Positions 62,310-64,000 of a DNA stretch of 64,000 nucleotides are shown here, one piece after another (position 1 is the first letter of the stretch; every line of letters starts with the position of its first letter). The notes beneath the pieces were generated by a model. The model made no database searches and had not been told where the DNA came from. It saw nothing but the letters and a program-made list of their open reading frames with translations. Source of the stretch: Phytopythium helicoides (lineage: Eukaryota; Oomycota; Peronosporomycetes; Pythiales; Pythiaceae); assembly GCA_024867545.1 (NCBI GenBank), contig JANFNE010000075.1, positions 1-64,000 on the forward strand, given 5' to 3'. The position numbers and the translations under genes were made by a program.

Positions 62310-62528
62310 TTGATGTGTTTTGTTTTTTCGACTTGTCCGGGAGTAACGGGCGAGTTAGAGGGCTGCAGAGGTGCTGAAATGGAGCTCAAGGCCTCCGCTT
62401 GCGGCCCGCCTCCCGTACGAGCCAACGAGTTCGGAACATCGGAAAAATCGGGGTCGTTCTCGGTCGTCGTAGAGAGAAAAAAAACAAACGAGGTAGCTAC
62501 TCGGTCGAGCGGCATTGTTTGAAGATAA

Positions 62529-64000
62529 ATGGTGCGCAAGGTTTGGTTCCAGCTCGTGGACGCTGCAACTCGCGCCGCGTACGCGTAGCACCAATCATGT
62601 TTAGTGCGGCTGCCTGAAGAAGCCGAGTATATTGCTGATTTCTGCAAGGCTGTTATCACCGAGGTTTCGCCCCCTCTTCCTAGAAACGTGGGTGTAGCCA
62701 ATGATGATGAGAATGCCCAGTCTTTGATGTCATGGGCCTCAGTGATTGGTTTTGGCGCATCGGGGAAAGACGCTCTCATCGTGAAAGTGCCGCAGCAAGA
62801 GCGTGGTGGTGAGCGAGATGTTTATCTTTTTCAAGATGGTATCAACCCTCAAGTACCTCATCTCGCGCGTGAGGAGCTGCTCCGTCCAGTCTACGCGGCG
62901 ACTGACCACCGATTCATCCTTTTCATGTCGCCAGCAGCGTCGGGGAAGTCGTCGTTGTTGTCACTTTTTGCTCTCAACTATCCAGGCATGAATTGCATCT
63001 ACGCTTCTTTTCTTGATCCAGAGATATCGGCGCTTGACTAGCTGCGATCAGGCGGGATCGATCTCACCCGCAAAACATCAAACCTTAGCGAGAATCAACG
63101 TCATGTTGTTATGCTGGATGATGCTCAAGCGAAGTATCGTGAGACGGGGTTTTGGAGCACCTTGATCAAGGTTGGTCCTTTGTAGTTACCAGCCAATGTT
63201 GGCTTCATCACATGTGCGACCCATGCACTCGAAGGTGGAGCGGAGAGTCCAGTGGAGTTCCGATTGCTTGCGACGTTTAACCGAAGCGATGGAGGCACGC
63301 GAATTTTTGACATTGCCTTTACCAATGGGATTGCCCAACAAGATGAAGAAACAAAATTTCATGGAGTTGGTGGTTCGTGAGTGCAATGGACTTATCGATG
63401 CGTGACGCGTTTCAGTTGATGCTGTGGTGGCCTATTTTTTCAAGCGCCCAGCTGCATCAGACCAAATTGGTTGCATACAACCTATCCCAAGATTTCCTGC
63501 ATGAAATGGCACGATGTTTCGGTAGTAAACACATGAGACCGACAAGCTTGGAGCTCCAGTAGTTTTGATCGAATACCTTGCTGTTGCGCCGAATGACCTC
63601 TACTTGGAGTCGGGTCTCACAGAAGAAGAGAATCGTTACTATGTGATACTAAAGAACGCTGGTATTTGGGTGCAATTTTCATCTCCATTGGCAGAGAAGA
63701 ACTACTTCAATTGGCTTTTCCCGACTCGTGCATTTACCAACCCACCATCACTACATGAACTGATCAAGAGAGTGCTTAGCAACATGTCGGCACGTGTGTT
63801 ACAGCAGTCTGTGTTTGGCGGCGCAAACTTTCCCAAGGAAATCACTTTCCAGCATCAATTCATGAAAGGTCTCGCTTTGAACACCACTCCGACGTGCTCG
63901 ATTTGCCCAGAGTTGCCACGCGTGTTCCCTTCATCCCGTACAACTGGCCAGCCACAGAGGGTCAAAGGAGAAATCGACTTTTATCTCAATGGGGATCTGC
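62529..64000 (+). pseudogene. Crinkler (CRN)-type effector gene, broken and 3' partial
   Basis: The start MVRKVWFQLVDA and the later parts resemble a Crinkler subfamily with a P-loop NTPase part (Walker A SPAASGKSSLL near 62930-62960; Walker B-like VVMLDDAQ near 63110-63126) and a C-terminal nuclease-like region (GEIDFYLNG at the right edge). Crinklers are oomycete proteins that can act in host cells or in self/non-self conflict. Here the first frame has three in-frame TAG stops (62586, 63039, 63183), then at least two frameshifts after about 63260 and another stop near 63403. Homology goes on in shifted frames to the window end (LSNMSARVLQQS, CSICPELPRVFPSS). As read, the gene cannot make a full protein. 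No restored version is given. Confidence 0.78.

Noticed and set aside
62586..63185. TAG read-through or recoding in the Crinkler gene
   Set aside because: Other genes in the window end in TAG normally, and the copy also has frameshifts further on; decay is simpler.

Overview
The window is nuclear DNA of an oomycete, most likely a Phytophthora-like plant-associated species. Supporting signs are compact genes with short introns (about 45-90 bp, GT..AG), GC-rich third codon positions, intergenic gaps of a few hundred bases, eukaryote-only genes (dynactin p25, ESCRT-III CHMP6, PI4-kinase beta, signal peptide peptidase, UTP10/HEATR1, GNPTAB, CEP295-like), an oomycete-type Inr motif, and a decayed Crinkler-type effector at the right edge. 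No tRNA, rRNA, CRISPR array or intact transposon was seen. Exon borders below were placed by hand from reading frame, splice dinucleotides and family conservation.

Left part, 1-19 kb. A partial sperm-tail PG-rich repeat protein and dynactin subunit 5 (DCTN5) are followed by an expanded cluster of nine IAH1-like SGNH/GDSL esterase copies (intact, frameshifted, truncated or catalytically altered) and three membrane-bound acyltransferase-3 (AT3) genes. Most intron-bearing esterase copies split at the same codon (GYNT-K/R before W). Duplicated intergenic DNA and a head-to-head inverted repeat show how the cluster grew. Together an O-acyl transferase set and an O-acyl esterase set could add and remove acyl groups on a shared glycan or metabolite; that is inference.

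Middle part, 19-47 kb. Here are PI4KB (minus), signal peptide peptidase (plus), a protein with two SerK/SbnI-like ParB-fold modules (plus), two tandem CNNM-type transporters (minus), CHMP6 (minus), HMG-CoA lyase with both a mitochondrial-like N terminus and a C-terminal SKL (minus), the 2134-residue UTP10/HEATR1 rRNA processing factor (plus), and a Stealth-type GlcNAc-phosphotransferase (plus).

Right part, 47-64 kb. A coiled-coil protein, a polytopic membrane protein, a ten-repeat ankyrin protein and COX16 lie on the minus strand. COX16 is head-to-head with a 53-residue spliced UQCC6/brawnin-like microprotein. A long CEP295-like protein with four internal repeat modules and an acetyl-CoA synthetase follow. 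The last 4 kb is a decaying region with two fragments of an exportin-5-like gene and a broken Crinkler gene that runs off the window.
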